NCBI GenBank assembly: GCA_033977485.1
Contig: CM066991.1
Coordinates: 134,805,642 to 134,869,641, forward strand
Length of the DNA: 64,000 nucleotides
From: Hydrangea macrophylla
Taxonomy: Eukaryota > Streptophyta > Magnoliopsida > Cornales > Hydrangeaceae
Direction: 5' to 3'
Shown here piece by piece: positions 36,090 to 47,254 of this stretch; position 1 is the first letter of the stretch; each line of letters starts with the position of its first letter. Made by a program: the position numbers and the translations under genes. The notes beneath the pieces were generated by a model. The model worked only from the letters and a program-made list of their open reading frames with translations, was not told where the DNA came from and searched no databases.

Positions 36090-36111
36090 CATATATATAT
36101 ATATATATATA
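36090..36111 (+). promoter_or_regulatory. TA-rich core promoter candidate of the short ATL gene
   Basis: An uninterrupted (TA)n run lies about 90-105 bp upstream of the ATG at 36197. A GA-rich leader (TATAGAGAGAGAAACC) directly precedes the start codon. Confidence 0.4.
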
Positions 36112-36196
36112 GCTAAGTGCTCACCTAGCAAAGTCCAACACAATTAAAAGTTCCTCAATATAGAAGTGTGCTTGTATTTGTATAGAGAGAGAAACC

Positions 36197-36727
36197 ATGA
36201 TACAAGATTGCCTAGAAATGATAAGGAAATTAGCTAATTTCAATGAAGAAAATGGAGATTTGATTTCCAAGGTTGGTTTTGCCACCATGGTGGTCTTGAC
36301 TTTGCTCTATATATATGCCAAGCCTTTATTGTCCGCTGCATTTATAACATTCATTGATCAATGTTATAACAATATTGAGACATCAAAATTTGATCAGCAA
36401 GTGAAAGTAGTTGATGGTCTTGAATACGAGTGTGTGGTGTGCCTTAGCCAAGTCTCTCCCGGTGAGAAATATGGTCGTCTTCCAAAGTGCAACCATGGCT
36501 TCCATGTCCAGTGTATCGACACTTGGTTACAAGCTCATTCGACATGTCCTATGTGTAGAGGTCACGTATCACTTATTGGACCTGACTACCAGGATCACCG
36601 TCAAATATATGACATTGTCATTTCGTACTTGCTATCTGGTTTTGAGCGTGTCCGGGAGTGGGTGAACAGTCCGTTGAATTCAGAGCTTACGTCTACTTTG
36701 TGTGAGAGTCCAAATTACCTTTTTTGA
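36197..36727 (+). CDS. short ATL-type RING-H2 E3 ubiquitin ligase (176 aa)
   Basis: ATL proteins are membrane-anchored RING-H2 E3 ligases that recruit E2s to ubiquitinate targets. This intronless frame has one hydrophobic segment at residues about 26-48 ([15 protein letters not shown]) and a canonical RING-H2: C79, C82, C98, H100, H103, C106, C117, C120, with W110 at the E2-contact position. The core [14 protein letters not shown] and HSTCPMCR match the neighbour at 43341-44207, which lies in the same orientation. The usual basic stretch and GLD motif between membrane segment and RING are missing. The C-terminus stops at CESPNYLF, where the neighbour continues ESPNYPTNVLFWG. It therefore looks like a shortened tandem paralogue, open and probably functional as a RING. 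It starts about 320 bp after a Copia LTR. Confidence 0.85.
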   Translation: MIQDCLEMIRKLANFNEENGDLISKVGFATMVVLTLLYIYAKPLLSAAFITFIDQCYNNIETSKFDQQVKVVDGLEYECVVCLSQVSPGEKYGRLPKCNHGFHVQCIDTWLQAHSTCPMCRGHVSLIGPDYQDHRQIYDIVISYLLSGFERVREWVNSPLNSELTSTLCESPNYLF

Positions 36728-37094
36728 CAACATTTTGGTTATGTAGTTTTACGATGAGATTTTGCACAATTGTGTAATTAATGAAATGATATTTTTGTTC
36801 ATTGGTGGTATATATATAATGTGTAAATTTTCAGGGTTGTCTCAATTTTATGCTAATGAGTCATATTGGGTAAGTCAAGTCAACGAGTCATCATACTCTC
36901 ATTTTCTTATTAGTAAGTATTTTAGAAAACAAAATCATGTTAGAATGATCAATTTTAAAGAGTGATTTTTAAACCCGATATGCACTCTTAAACATTCAAA
37001 ACCGGTTTATTATTGAGAACAACGGAATCCACTATACGGTTTCTAATTCATAAGTTCAGCAGCAACAAAAACTAGAGAGAAATTATTCTATAAT
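36728..37094. other. 3' flank of the short ATL gene
   Basis: AT-rich, with TAATTAATGAAATG near 36775 as a possible polyadenylation region. No other gene is recognised. Confidence 0.4.
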
Positions 37095-37265
37095 GGGTAA
37101 GTCTATTGTGAGAAGCTTCTCATATGAGAAGACGGATTTTAACCGTTGGATAAGCATATAGCAATAAATACATCTCCAAATTCTTAGGAATCTTATGGCT
37201 AGATGTTCATCTAACGGTTAAAACCCGTTTTCTTATATGAGAAGCTGCTCGCTATAGACTTACCC
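37095..37265. mobile_element. MULE MITE with perfect 9-bp TSD
   Basis: The left end GGGTAAGTCTATTGTGAGAA pairs with the reverse-complemented right end GGGTAAGTCTATAGCGAGCA. The match continues through GCTTCTCATAT and TTTTAACCGTT for about 55 bp. A perfect 9-bp duplication ttctataat flanks it (37086-37094, 37266-37274). Confidence 0.92.
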
Positions 37266-37623
37266 TTCTATAATTTAGGAATATGGTCACGTGGTTGTCT
37301 CATCCAATAAGACACTGCTATGTATGTGACCAAATGTCTACTTAATGAGGAGCAAAAAATCTACACTTAATCCGTGTCGACTTCTTATTGACTGAGACCA
37401 ACACATAACTTATGGTCTGAAATGCAATAACTTCTCAAAATTATACTTAATAACCTTGTATGTTATATAGGCTACTTTGAGTTAGTGGTCAAAATGCACC
37501 ATTTGTTGTGATTGGAACAAGTCACCTTGGTAAATTGGGTGAAGCAGAAAAAGGTTAATCTCAAGAAAAAGCCCAAGCCTGCACCGTCTTCGGCCTATAC
37601 TGAGCCCAAAATCATCCAACTTA

Positions 37624-37905
37624 GGTATCGTTTGACCCCACTCTAGTACTTCTCATTTTTTAAAGCACAATTTCATGTTAAATCATTTGGTAACTAGTTT
37701 ATAAGCTTTGCAAAAATTGAACTTAGGACTTTTTTGAGGAGCTTTTTAAAAGCTCTAGAATGGAGCTTTTAAAAGCTCAAGGTAGCTTTTTAGTTTCATG
37801 ATGTTTTTTTGAAGAATAGTGTGTCACTTATATAAAATTATCAAACAACTTAATAATAAAGTTCATAAGATCCTTTTAAAAAGCCACGTGGGGCCAAACT
37901 AAGCC
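37624..37905 (+). mobile_element. Tourist-like (PIF/Harbinger) MITE, copy A
   Basis: The 282-bp unit ends GGGGCCAAACTAAGCC and starts GGTATCGTTTGACCCC, an eroded inverted repeat. It is flanked by TTA on both sides. It is homologous along its length to 41588-41875, sharing for example TTTTTTAAAGCACAATT and AGAGCTTTTAAAAGCTC-type words. Confidence 0.85.
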
Positions 37906-38349
37906 TTAATTTTGGACAGTAGGCGTAGGCCAATCAAAACTGGACATGGACAGTAATCATTGGTCCCATGCGCAACAGAACTGCCAATTTGGTGTCTCGG
38001 TGGGGGCGGGGGATTATTGGCCTAACAGGCTCATTGGTTAGTGTGCCTCTAACTGGGGCATCGTGTCGAGGTATCCTGGTCCTGGTGAAAGGAGGCTCCC
38101 ATAATCACACCCAAGGAGGTATAGGTCACCTACAGTTGCAACTCTCTGAACCTTTTTGTCTGACCAAAAAAAATTTTAAAAAATCAAAAATTTTTGGGCC
38201 ATGTTTGTTTCGTTGTATTGAGCGAGATTGTAAAATATTGAATTAGTGGTCCATTTAAATTCGAAAGTCTATTATTTTGATCTATCAAATAAGACTAGTG
38301 GTGGCTTCGACATGTGGTACCACTCAGAAGACAAAAATAAATCTTAACC

Positions 38350-38592
38350 CAGGGCTCGGATCCTCGGCGGCTAGCTTTGTGCTGTTAGAGGGCAGCACCC
38401 ATGTGTGATGTGGCACTGGCATGACTACACTGACATGACTACATTTATTATTATTATTATTATTATTTATTTATTTTTTTTTGCATTTTAAAAAAGTATC
38501 AAAAATAAAATATTTATAGTACAGTTAGTGCCACATGGGTACACTCCACCCAAATGTACTCCAATTTCGCGGCGGACGATCCTTAGGCCTCA
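38350..38592. mobile_element. putative MITE with GGATC..CGCGG-type ends
   Basis: The left end GGCTCGGATCCTCGGCGGC and the reverse-complemented right end GGCCTAAGGATCGTCCGCCGC share GGATC and CGGCGG/CCGCCG elements. Inner words CCCATGTGTGATGTGGCAC and GTGCCACATGGGTACA are also inverted. No clear target duplication was found. Confidence 0.4.
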
Positions 38593-38613
38593 ACCCGTGA
38601 GTTGACACAACAT

Positions 38614-39583
38614 GGGAGCGATTTTGCTCACGGTTTGTCATTCACGGTAATTTTACGGATGCGTTAAAATTGGACATATGTCCCTCTAAGTTGTCAGCCA
38701 TTTGAAGGATGTAAAGAATGAAAAATCAGTGGGTCCCAGCATCCCACGAAAATTCTTTACAATTTACACCTAACCTACAATATTTATATTTAACTCCCTG
38801 ATAACATATTTAACTTTCAAACCACAACTATCAAGTAAGAGTAATGCTACTACACCCACAACCAAAACCACAACCACACGATCATGACCCTTTATTTAAC
38901 TTTCAAAAATTGAAGGCTGAACAATAAAAATATGAGTGGGACCCACTCATATTGAGTCTATATTGTGTCAAAAATATTACAGAATTGGAGCAAAGAGCCC
39001 TAGAGATGACCAATTGTATGCTTTTGTGATGTCAGAATTTACAGAATTGGAGAAAAAAGTTAATAGTCTTGCAATTATTAAACAGGAGCATTATTATAAT
39101 TCCTGTGGTGATATTATTTCGAAAAATGGCCTAAGGGAACCAAAAATCAAGTCAAAAAGTGGAGGGAGGGTAAAAAGAAGCAAACTTTAGAAGTTAGTAC
39201 AATTTTTGTAGTAAAAGGTTGCCCCAGCTGGACCGAATTTCTAGATCCACCCCTGATCTCACTCATATTTTTATTGTTCAGCCTCCAGTTTTGAAAGTTA
39301 AATAAAGGGTCATAATTGTGTGGTTGTGGTTTTGGTTGTGGGTGTAGTAGCATTACTCTTTCTTGATAGTTGTGGTTTGAAAGTTAAATATGTTCCTAGG
39401 GAGTTAAATATAAATATTGTAGGTTAGGTGTAAATTGTAAAGAATTTCTGTGGGAGGCTGGGACCCACTGATTTTTCATTCTTTACATCCTTCAAATGGC
39501 TGACAACTTAGAGGGACATGTGTCCAATTTTGACGCATCCGTAAAATTACCGTGAACGACAAACCGTGAGCAAAATCGCTCCC
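38614..39583. mobile_element. MULE with about 330-bp inverted arms, 9-bp TSD, and a FAR1-like insert
   Basis: The left arm (38614 to about 38938) and the right arm (about 39244-39583) are inverted copies, with ends GGGAGCGATTTTGCTCACGG and its mirror. They pair through phrases such as GCCATTTGAAGGATGTAAAG and CCAAAACCACAACCACAC with few mismatches. A perfect 9-bp duplication acacaacat flanks the element (38605-38613, 39584-39592). About 305 bp of unique DNA between the arms carries an 84-codon frame. The structure fits a deletion derivative of a FAR1-type MULE or a Pack-MULE. Confidence 0.93.
38936..39190 (+). pseudogene. FAR1/FHY3-like (MULE transposase-related) C-terminal fragment
   Basis: The 84-residue frame lies wholly within the centre of the MULE. 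YYRIGAKSPRDDQLYAF..EFTELEKKV resembles the helical tail of FAR1-related proteins, in which a Ser/Glu-rich turn precedes a helix ending in a kkv motif. LREPKIKSKSGGRVKRSK resembles their L.DP..v.sKGrp..R.ks tail. No zinc finger or transposase core is present. Similarity is judged by eye, so this remains an inference. It has no obvious promoter of its own and runs across the arm border at its 5' end. Confidence 0.5.
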
Positions 39584-41587
39584 ACACAACATTGGTAGAG
39601 TAATCATCATGATAATGACAAAATTCAAAAAAATTTCATCATTTGGTCTGTAGTGAATCATTGAGACAGAAATTTTGGAATGACAATTCTTTTGACTTAT
39701 ATGCGCTGATTTTGGGGCCAAAACACCTCAAATTCTGTTATCGGTGATGATGTGTAGGTTCTTTCGGTGGGTAAATCAAATGAGTGATTACAAAATTTAT
39801 ATTCTAATTTATAGGTTTTCAAATTGATGGGTCTTTTATGTAGGACATAGGAGTCATAGGACCATGTGATTTGGTTCATTGGTTGTATATACCTACACCA
39901 AAAGTAATACGGAGTAATACAAGCAAATGGTTGAATTAATAACATAAGATTTTTTTTTTTTGTTTAAAAAGGTATTGTTACTGCTAAGTGACACTTGAAA
40001 AAATAATAATAATAAATTGCTATCGAGTGGCACTTTGTAACTTTGTAAAAGTTATTACCAATAGCAAAAAGAGTTACTAGTAGATTACATGTATCAAGTA
40101 GCACTTTGTAACTGTCTATTGGAATCTACCAAATGAATGTACCAAACATCAAAATGTATATGATTGTATTATCAATCTAAAATGATGTATATGTGAAACC
40201 ATTTAGGTAATCTCATTGTCACATTATCACTTGAGAACTAGATTTGGAAGAGAGATAGTAAATACACCTGTCCAATTTCTCTCTACACTTATTTACGTTG
40301 TAAAGAGAAATAAATGTAGCATCTCCAGCCATACATGTAGGTACTGAGAGAAATTTTGTAAGTGCATTTAATAATTCCTAATTTGTAATGTAATATGCAT
40401 TCTCAAAGTCAAGCGATTCTTCTACGGTTAGTGTGGTTCCATTGATAAATCCTTTAGGAACTAATTTATCTTACGGAGTATAAATTTTGGAATCATAATA
40501 TTGTAAATAAAGAGGGATTATTGAACCAAAAAAGGTAAAATAAAATTGGCTTTGTTTGGTTCAAAAATTTTAAATAAAAATACGAAGAAATATTTTAAGG
40601 TGTGGTAATTGAAGAATGATGAACGGATAGACTAATAAGCTCTTAGAACCAGTTTACACAAGACTTGGTGTGAAGTTTAAAGTGCTAATTATTAATTCAA
40701 AATATTAAAAAAGCATATATACCTGTTGTATATAATATAAAAATAAAAATTTAAGTTTGTAAAAATGAGTGTATTAATGTATCATATTCTAACACTAGAG
40801 TGATGCTATAATTTTTAAATTTGTGTTCCACATTGAGACTGAGATAATGGAACTATTGCGAATAACTTTTAATAATGCCCATGCTCTGTTTATTGCAGCA
40901 TAACTAAATACGGAGTATATTATAGCTATAGAACTCAGTTTAAGTAATGAACATGTTTGGAACAATTTTTTAGAAGCAGAAAGTATAGTGTAGCGGTGTT
41001 TGATAACAAAAGCTGTCAAATAACTTATTTGTTGTATGATTGTCCGAAATACCATCAAAAGTTGTCTAAGTACAATTTAAGAACTATTTTATTAAAAATG
41101 TGTTAATTTTAAGATACATCTCTTAACTAATGGTATGATGTTAGAGTTGCAACTGTAAGAGAGAGAAGATGAATAATGATAAGGTTTTTAGGCAAATGGG
41201 GGATTTAATTTAGTTGTCAATAGGAAAAATAAAATAAAGGACAATGATGTCCAATTAAAGATTCATTAAATGGCAAAGAAGTTATAAGCTATAAAAGCAC
41301 CTCCAATTCAATTTCAAATAAGATGACTTTTGGGCCATAAATAAATTGAATTTATTTTTATTTTTAGTTTATATTATTTTAAGTTCTAAAGTTATAAGCC
41401 ACACCAAATATTTCATTTTAGCTTTTGTTGAGGTATAAGCTATGATTCGCAGCTTATAAACCGCACCAAACATGTTAGATTATCTCACTCAACTCTACCC
41501 TGCACCAAGTTGATCAACTCCATACTGATTGATTAACATTTCACTAGTGCACTAAAAGCTAAAAATCAACAGGAATTAAACAACTTA
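39584..41587. other. intergenic, no recognised gene
   Basis: AT-rich DNA between the long-arm MULE and Tourist copy B. It contains scattered GGAGTA and (AAT)n words and only short noise frames. No TIR or LTR boundaries could be supported. Confidence 0.45.
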
Positions 41588-41875
41588 GGCTTAGTTTGGC
41601 CCTCATTTTGGTGTTTCTTCTTTTTTAAAGCACAATTCATGTTAATTCATTTGGTAATTAGTTTATGAGCTTTGCGAAAATTGAACTTAGGGCTTTTTTT
41701 GGAAAGCTTTTAAAAGCTCTACTCTAGAATAGAGCTTTTAAAAGCTCAAGGTTGCTTTTTGGTTTCATAATGTCTTTTTGAAGAGTAGTGTATCACTTGT
41801 ATAAATTTATCAAACAATTTAGTAATAAATTTTATAAACTCCTTTTAAAAGATCACATGGGGGCCAAACTAAGCC
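41588..41875 (+). mobile_element. Tourist-like (PIF/Harbinger) MITE, copy B
   Basis: The 288-bp unit has near-perfect ends GGCTTAGTTTGGCCC and GGGGGCCAAACTAAGCC and TTA on both sides (41585-41587, 41876-41878), the target choice of PIF/Harbinger. It is in the same orientation as copy A at 37624-37905. Confidence 0.9.
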
Positions 41876-42254
41876 TTAATCTAGGCAAAATGGTGCTCCA
41901 TGCCACACCCATTTAGCAGAGAAGTGCGTCAACATACTTCGGATTGAAGTCAAATTATAGAAGAATCCATTTTTGCTCAATCCAAAATTACTCACCATTT
42001 GCTCACCCCTCTCTTTTATTGGCTACTGCAGTGAGACTCATGATTAAATGAAAATTACTTAATGGCGTAAAGTATTATACCCCACTACATTAGGCCATTA
42101 GCCATTAAAAAATGAGGGTTAAGAATTTTGAGGTGAGCAAAACTGCAATCATTATAGAATTCAAAATTTACTTTTATAATTTGACATATGAGATACTCTA
42201 GTAAACAATTTTTAACAAAAAATTTCAAAAATACACCATATTATATATTTAGTA

Positions 42255-42546
42255 CTCCCTCCGTCCCATAATAAGTGTCCACATTTCCTTTTTGGAATGT
42301 CCCAGAATAAGTGTCCACCTTCCTAAATTGGCATATATCTTTTACTTATTTTCCAAAACTACCCTTATAATAAAGACAAAGAAGCATTTATTTGTGGTCC
42401 CAAAACAAACAAAAAGTCAAACACCCATCACATCCAAGGGTAAAATTGGAAAGTGATTCTTTAATGAACCAAATAAATTAATATAATACAACTTTCTTAA
42501 ACATTGTGCAAAAAGGAAGTGGACACTTATTATGGGACGGAGGGAG
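42255..42546. mobile_element. Stowaway (Tc1/mariner) MITE
   Basis: The 292-bp unit starts CTCCCTCCGTCCCATAATAA and ends TTATTATGGGACGGAGGGAG with TA on both sides. Inside are two ATAAGTGTCCAC boxes. It lies about 800 bp upstream of the longer ATL gene. Confidence 0.93.
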
Positions 42547-43340
42547 TATTTTATTTTCCTTTCAAATTCGAGATGCCAAATAGTTCGGGAACAGAGTTAA
42601 GTGCTGTTCACTGTATACTATTGGTGCTGTTTTTCACACATATATAAATAATGTTGGGTGTGACTCATATTGTAATGGGTCCGTTACGTTACATTAGGCC
42701 TAAGAGTCAAGGAGAGGACTGTGTAATCCATGGCGAAGCAAAGCGTAACCATAGAACGAGCCCTCCAAGAATGCTGACGCCCAACAAATAATAAAGACAG
42801 TCTATTGGTGTTGTTTTTAAGTAAAAGCACACATTTAACAGTACTCAGTATGTTCCATAGTTTCGAGTCTAATTATAAAATAGAATTGAACACAAAATAT
42901 GAGGTGTACATATATGTACAATTGTAAATTCAAGTCCATTGCCATTGCAGTGGTCAAGAAGGTGCAGAAGTCATTTTCAGAAGAGACGAAACAGAGTGAA
43001 GTGCACGGACTTGATCCCTCTTCCGTCTTTCCTGATCAAAACACCGCCCCACTCTCTCTCTCTCTCTCTCCATCTATCTATATCTCTCTCGGACTCTCTG
43101 GTGTCACTTTCACTGAGTAGACCAAAGCGTCGTCATTTTCTTCTTCAGCTGACTTTTCCAAATTTTTAGTAAAATTTTGTCTATTTGCTCAACATTTTAC
43201 AAGCCAATTTCAAACCCAAACTTCATACGCGTTAACTCAACCCTATAAATTCATCATTTTCCAAGAAAATCCCAACTGGGTTTGGCTCCAAAAATCTCCA
43301 GATTTCTTGGAAGAAATTGAAACCTTGAAATCTCCGATAA

Positions 43341-44207
43341 ATGGGAGATTACTCCTCTGACTCTCCAAGTGTTGAGCTCACCGGAAAAGTTATGGTGGTG
43401 GGCATTATAGTCCTCTTCTTGGTAGTAATCTTCATTCTCTTCCTCCATCTCTACGCCAAATGGTTCTGGTATCGCCGTGAACAGGACGCCACCGCCGCTC
43501 GCCTCCCACCCACTCGCCGCCGCCGACGACGACGGTTCGATTTTGCCCCCGGCCACATAGAATCATCAACCACCGCCCTCCGCCACCTGGGTCTTGAACT
43601 CTCTATTCTTAAATCAATCCCAGAAGTGACTTTTGATCCCAAAGAGTTTGAAGAAGAATTGGAATGCCCTGTTTGTCTCTGCGAAATTTCAGAGGGTGAA
43701 AAAGCTCGGTTTCTTCCAAAGTGTAACCATGGCTTCCATGTCGAGTGTATTGACATGTGGTTTCAATCTCACACAACATGTCCACTCTGTAGAAACCCAA
43801 TTGTGCCCCAATCTCTGGAAATTGTTCTTCAATCGCCAATGGAATCAAACTCATCTGTAAATGGGTTTTCTACAGAGTCCCCAAATTACCCAACAAATGT
43901 GTTGTTTTGGGGTAATCAGACTCAGGTTAGTACCTTAGAGGCGTGTTTGGAAGAGAACAATCAAAATCAGACTTCGTCTTCTCAAACCCACTGTTCATCA
44001 TCTTCTTCATCCTATACTATCAATAGTCCTCCAGATGAAATGTTGGTGATTGATATGCCGAGTGAGATGAGTGAGGAAGAAGAAGTAAAATCGCCGGTGA
44101 CTACGCGATTGAGGTCATTGAAGAGGCTTTTGAGCAGAGAGAGAAGAGTGGCTCCTAGTAATTCAAGTAATGTGGATGTTGAACAAGCTGGCAGGAGCCC
44201 AAGTTAA
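43341..44207 (+). CDS. ATL-type RING-H2 E3 ubiquitin ligase (288 aa, ATL60/ATL3-like)
   Basis: This intronless frame has the full ATL layout. An N-terminal membrane segment spans residues about 16-38 (KVMVVGIIVLFLVVIFILFL), then comes a run of eight arginines at about 59-66. A GLD-type motif at about 84-96 (GLELSILKSIPEV) precedes the RING-H2: C109, C112, C128, H130, H133, C136, C147, C150, with W140 at the E2-binding position. A Ser-rich tail carries ESPNYPTNVLFWG and a late acidic-basic block (RLRSLKRLLSRERR), both seen in ATL3/ATL60-type proteins. The acidic/Ser tail suggests phosphorylation. Its closest neighbour in sequence is the shorter RING-H2 gene 6.6 kb upstream. A (TA)n tract follows the stop. 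The ATL60 identity is from memory and not tested. Confidence 0.93.
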   Translation: MGDYSSDSPSVELTGKVMVVGIIVLFLVVIFILFLHLYAKWFWYRREQDATAARLPPTRRRRRRRFDFAPGHIESSTTALRHLGLELSILKSIPEVTFDPKEFEEELECPVCLCEISEGEKARFLPKCNHGFHVECIDMWFQSHTTCPLCRNPIVPQSLEIVLQSPMESNSSVNGFSTESPNYPTNVLFWGNQTQVSTLEACLEENNQNQTSSSQTHCSSSSSSYTINSPPDEMLVIDMPSEMSEEEEVKSPVTTRLRSLKRLLSRERRVAPSNSSNVDVEQAGRSPS

Positions 44208-44485
44208 CAAAGTCTATTCATATGTATATGTAATGTATATATATATATATCTTGTCTGATTCTTGGAGCCTCTCCAATCCAATGTTTGTTTCTTGATCAA
44301 AAGATGGTGTAGAGTCAGAGCTTCTGTCTCTGTATTTTGGTAGTATGCTATTATTACAAGAAGTTGGAGAGAAACTTCTGTGAATGTTTTTAGATTGAGC
44401 CATTGAGCCTGTTTTGGGGCAGCTTGTGCATTACGATAGCAATTGCTTTGCGATTGTTTGTGTCAGAGTGAGAATCTATCTATGA

Positions 44486-46575
44486 TCTATCTATCTATCT
44501 ATTATATAAAAGACAAGGCCAAAAGCCTTCCTATATTGTGCCATATGGCACCTACGTGGTTTTTCCTCCTGAAGTCTTTTATCCACGTGGTTACGTGGCC
44601 TCTTCCTCATGATCAAAACTGACGTGGCAGTGAATTGTGTCTTCTGCCCTCTCTCTCTCTCTTCCTAGAAGACTTAAACCGCCTTCCCTATTTTTTTTTT
44701 AAGAACGTCTCTCTCTCTCTCTCAATTCCCCCAACGTTTCCATCTTTTGGATTATGACGACACCTTCTCCCATTCTCGCAAACCGACACCTCCTCACCTC
44801 CCCTTTCTTTCCAACTGACGCCTCTTCATCTTCTCTCCAACGGATTGGAAATGAGGTCTCTCTGCATTGATAGCATTGATATGTATTCATTCATCCTTCT
44901 CTGTACAAACTATCGATTCCTTCAATTCTACAATCTGACGCTCGAAGCTTTCAAAGACCACGATTTCCTGAATCTTTAGGTATTTTTACTTTGCATTTTG
45001 ATTTCCCAAGTTTAATAGATTGGACAATTGGTTTACTTACTCGATTGCAATCTTCTTTCTGAGACCTCGCTCTCTTTCTTCTCGCCGTGCATGCCCACTT
45101 TGTCGAGCTCTTCGCCAAAGCTTCCGATTCCACCGCCTAATTCAAGACAAGGTACCATCGTTTAGCACTCTACCAATTGTCAATCTGTTTGGTTCAGATT
45201 ATATGCCCATGTTGTGTTTGTTTTAATGTCTATTTGAGGTGTTTTAGTTTTTTTGTGGACAGATTGGTGTGTTGCTTTTTATTGCTGTCATTTATATAAT
45301 CTTTCTGTAATTTTACACTTTTTTGATTTTTTTTCCCCGGTTCACACTTTTGGCCCCCTTTATACCCCACGTGAATAAGATCATTGCAATGCTCTATGAG
45401 GGAATTTATCTTATCTTGCTAAAACATGCCTCAACTATTTCAGAATTTGAGATTTGTTTTGCTATCTAAGCATGGAGATTGTGGCCTATCCGTAGTTTGG
45501 AGGCTGTTAAAAATTATTTTCGCAGATGGGTTTGTGGGTAGGAGCAGGAAATTTTCTAATTGTAGGAAATGTTAGGCTTAAACAATCCTTTTACATATAT
45601 CAAACTTGGCTTGGAAATGTTTTGGAGGTGTACGATGAATGTTGTTTTTGATGTTAAAAAACTTGTAGTGTGCACTCTTATATGGGACAAGTCTCACGTA
45701 TTTGGCATTGGTATTCTTACATTGAGTTGATCATTATTCTTTCTCACCACTTGAAAGACATGGTACTAAAAGTACATGGTTGTTCTAGACCATTATGATT
45801 TATAGCGCATTTGCTATTGTTATATAAATATTGTTTTTTTAGGTTCAGTGGGACGTTCATATACCATTTTTTTTTCTCTCTCTCTTGCTTGATGACTAAG
45901 CTATTCAAGGTGATCTTGCTATCATAATTTTGTTCTCTAACAACCATTTCTATTCTTTACATATAGTTACCTTAGTTGCTGATTTTCACTGCACTATTTT
46001 CATTTGTTGTGTATGCTTCAGATCTATCAAAGTGTTATGGAAACTAGGGGTGTAAATCGGTCGGTTCGGTCTGTTTTTGTCGGTTTTTTCGTGTTTTGAA
46101 AACCGACCGAAGTTGTCGGTTCGGTCGGTTTTTTTGGTTTTTGGTCGGTTTTGGGCGGTCGGTTCAGTTTTTTAGCTTAGGGTATTTTTTTGAAAACCGA
46201 CCGTTCGGTTCGGTTTGGTCGGTCGGTTCAGTTTTTCGGTTTTTGCTTACACCCCTAATGGAAACAGATTATGAGCACTCTTCCAACCGTGATTGATCTT
46301 TTGGCATCTTTGATCTTTTGGTCGACACAATTCAAAATTTGGCCTGCTGTGAGCATTATTTACAATATAGTTTTGCGTGTTTGCAACTCTTTATATGCTG
46401 GTATGGCTTCAGATTTTTTACTTGCATTGATTTGAATAAGAGTTATGATATACCTATCAAATTACTTTTCTCATTGTTTTCTAAGGATGATAGATGTTTG
46501 TAGCTTGAAATAATTATGTGGCCTTTAGGCTTTGTTCAGTTCGTGAGCCCGTGCAATGCACGGGTTTTCGACTAG
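44486..46575 (+). mobile_element. non-autonomous Helitron nested in the outer Helitron
   Basis: The 5' end TCTATCTATCTATCTATTAT follows A (44485). The 3' end is the perfect hairpin CCCGTGCA-A-TGCACGGG (46548-46564) followed by TTTTCGACTAG and then T (46576), textbook Helitron termini. The length is about 2.09 kb. Short frames of unclear origin near 44754-45150 could be captured gene pieces, but I recognise none of them. A hAT MITE is nested at 46045-46257. Confidence 0.85.
46045..46257. mobile_element. hAT MITE (CGGTCGGTT-rich) with perfect 8-bp TSD
   Basis: The left end TAGGGGTGTAAATCGGTCGG pairs with the right end CGGTTTTTGCTTACACCCCTA. A perfect 8-bp duplication atggaaac flanks it (46037-46044, 46258-46265). 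The interior is almost entirely GGTCGGTT/AACCGACC words, so it can fold extensively. Confidence 0.93.
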
Positions 46576-46957
46576 TATATATAATGACCGAAGCAAACCA
46601 AGCTTCCATAGCTTGCCACATCAGCCACCTTTATTCCTGTTAAAAATCCTAAGTGGCACAATCTATCTAATATATATATATATATAACAATAATGCTAGG
46701 CACACACTCCGAACAACACCTCAAACCACACCCTTGTTTAAAATACATGTACCCTGTGTTGTGTAAGTGCTGCACAGAAAAGTGTGAAAAATTCAAACAG
46801 CACAGAATACATGCATTTAAAGCATATAGTGTGGTTTGGGGTGTGATTTGGGATGTGTGCCTAGCACTTCTCTATATATAATGACCGAAGCAAACCAAGC
46901 TTCCATAGCTTGCCACATCAGCCACCTCTATTCCTGTTAAAAATCTTAAGTGGCACA
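46576..46957. repeat. 86-bp Helitron 5' segment in two direct copies
   Basis: The segment TATATATAATGACCGAAGCA to AAGTGGCACAAT occurs at 46576-46661 and about 46872-46957 with two or three substitutions. The 210 bp between them hold the second TCTATCTA terminus and a MITE. Confidence 0.88.
46687..46870. mobile_element. MITE with GCTAGGCACACA inverted repeats
   Basis: The left arm AATGCTAGGCACACACTCC and the reverse-complemented right arm AAGTGCTAGGCACACATCCC pair and continue through CACACCCCAAACCACAC. It sits in a TATATA tract, so the target duplication cannot be told from the flank. Confidence 0.65.
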
Positions 46958-47191
46958 ATTCCTAGATAAACCAACACAAGCGCACAGTTAAAGAGAGAGC
47001 CTCCAAGCACAGTTGTTCTCCCTTCTTCCACCACGCCTCATCTTCCTCCAGGTCAGCCATTCATCCCCCTTCTGCCTCATTACCTCATTTCCCAAGAACT
47101 CCATACGACGCCTACTCTCCTACATATCAATGGGCATTAAATTCCTGCATTTCTAACTGTATTCAAGAATTGTTTATGTCCTTTGCTCTTC

Positions 47192-47254
<63 letters not shown>

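Noticed and set aside
43254..43854. Minus-strand frames of 80-100 codons
   Set aside because: Antisense shadows of the ATL gene at 43341-44207.
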